From positions 1 through 5,552 of the forward strand of contig VGJH01000090.1 of the NCBI GenBank assembly GCA_016867505.1: 5,552 bases of DNA. The letters are read 5' to 3'. The position numbers and the translations under genes were made by a program. Positions 5,410 to 5,552 of this stretch are shown here, piece by piece. The notes below the pieces were generated by a model that saw only the letters and a program-made list of their open reading frames with translations, had not been told where the DNA came from and searched no databases. This DNA is from Candidatus Bathyarchaeota archaeon. Its GTDB lineage: Archaea; Thermoproteota; Bathyarchaeia; TCS64. Each line of letters begins with the position of its first letter. Position 1 is the first letter of the stretch.

Positions 5410-5552
5410 TATGATGCCTCCAATCCTAGAAGTTTCTCAGGATTTGTTTTTACGAGTTTAATTATGTCTGAAGCTGAGAATCCTAGATCCAGTAGACAAG
5501 CGATAAATTCCCTTAATCCCTCAACTGGTTCAGGGAGAGTGTAGACACCAAA
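5409..5552 (-). CDS. Second DUF6282-like paralogue, C-terminal end only
   Basis: The window edge cuts this gene. Only its last 47 codons and TAA stop (5409-5411) are inside. The translated tail begins Phe-Gly-Val-Tyr-Thr-Leu-Pro and ends Lys-Leu-Leu-Gly-Leu-Glu-Ala-Ser. From the Gly-Val-Tyr onward, 32 of 43 residues equal the C-terminus of the complete gene downstream (my hand count), with no gaps. That makes the two a tandem duplicate pair. The match includes the Pro-Val-Glu-Gly-Leu-Arg-Glu-Phe block and the Asn-Pro-x-Lys-Leu-Leu-Gly end. Its stop shares one base with the next start, so both are read from one transcript. The N-terminal metal-binding half, and hence whether this copy keeps the canonical ligands, is outside the window. 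Confidence 0.8.
   Translation of the reverse strand, partial: FGVYTLPEPVEGLREFIACLLDLGFSASDIIKLVKTNPEKLLGLEAS
5417..5421 (-). promoter_or_regulatory. Strong ribosome binding site at the TAATG junction
   Basis: On the minus strand GGAGG lies within the last codons of the upstream paralogue, 7 bases before the ATG at 5409. It is the only well-placed, strong Shine-Dalgarno site in the window. It supports the chosen start and coupled translation of the downstream copy, whereas the first genes of transcripts here appear leaderless. Confidence 0.7.

Overview
The window looks archaeal, most likely from the Thermoproteota (Bathyarchaeia or Nitrososphaeria-like; this is inferred from protein resemblance and is not proven). 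Three observations support this: an SSV-type tyrosine integrase fused to the 3' half of a tRNA gene, TATA-like boxes about 27 bases before start codons that lack Shine-Dalgarno sites (leaderless genes), and M20-like and DUF6282-like proteins of a kind seen in archaeal genomes.

The window straddles the right-hand edge of an integrated mobile element. On the plus strand, positions about 2971-3015 are the 3' half of a tRNA-Ala(GGC), from the anticodon stem to the discriminator base. No 5' half is present, so this is read as the attachment-site copy (attR) left at the far end of the element. The element therefore lies to the left (1-3015), and the intact tRNA should lie further left, outside the window. 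The element part carries a 73-residue two-helix membrane protein (214-435), a 305-residue protein resembling a small virus tail tape-measure protein (443-1360, minus), an AT-rich three-helix membrane protein of unknown function (1544-2083), and the integrase (2114-3016, minus). The open frame of the integrase runs through the tRNA copy and meets a stop codon just outside it. That is the arrangement expected of the C-terminal part (intC) of an SSV-type integrase split by integration.

The right part (3016-5552) is read as host chromosome. It has an M20-peptidase-like protein (3112-4404) that has lost several canonical metal and catalytic residues. Convergent to it is a tandem pair of DUF6282-like amidohydrolase-type genes on the minus strand. 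The complete copy (4423-5409) also departs from the family's ligand pattern. The second copy (5409-5552, cut by the window edge) overlaps it through a TAATG junction with a strong ribosome binding site. A 7-bp hairpin with a T tract, holding the M20 stop codon in its loop, separates the convergent genes.

From the left edge to the DUF6282 pair, every gene points opposite to its neighbour, so apart from that pair each seems to be its own transcription unit. The integrase and tape-measure-like genes are clearly richer in G+C than the two small membrane-protein genes between and beside them.
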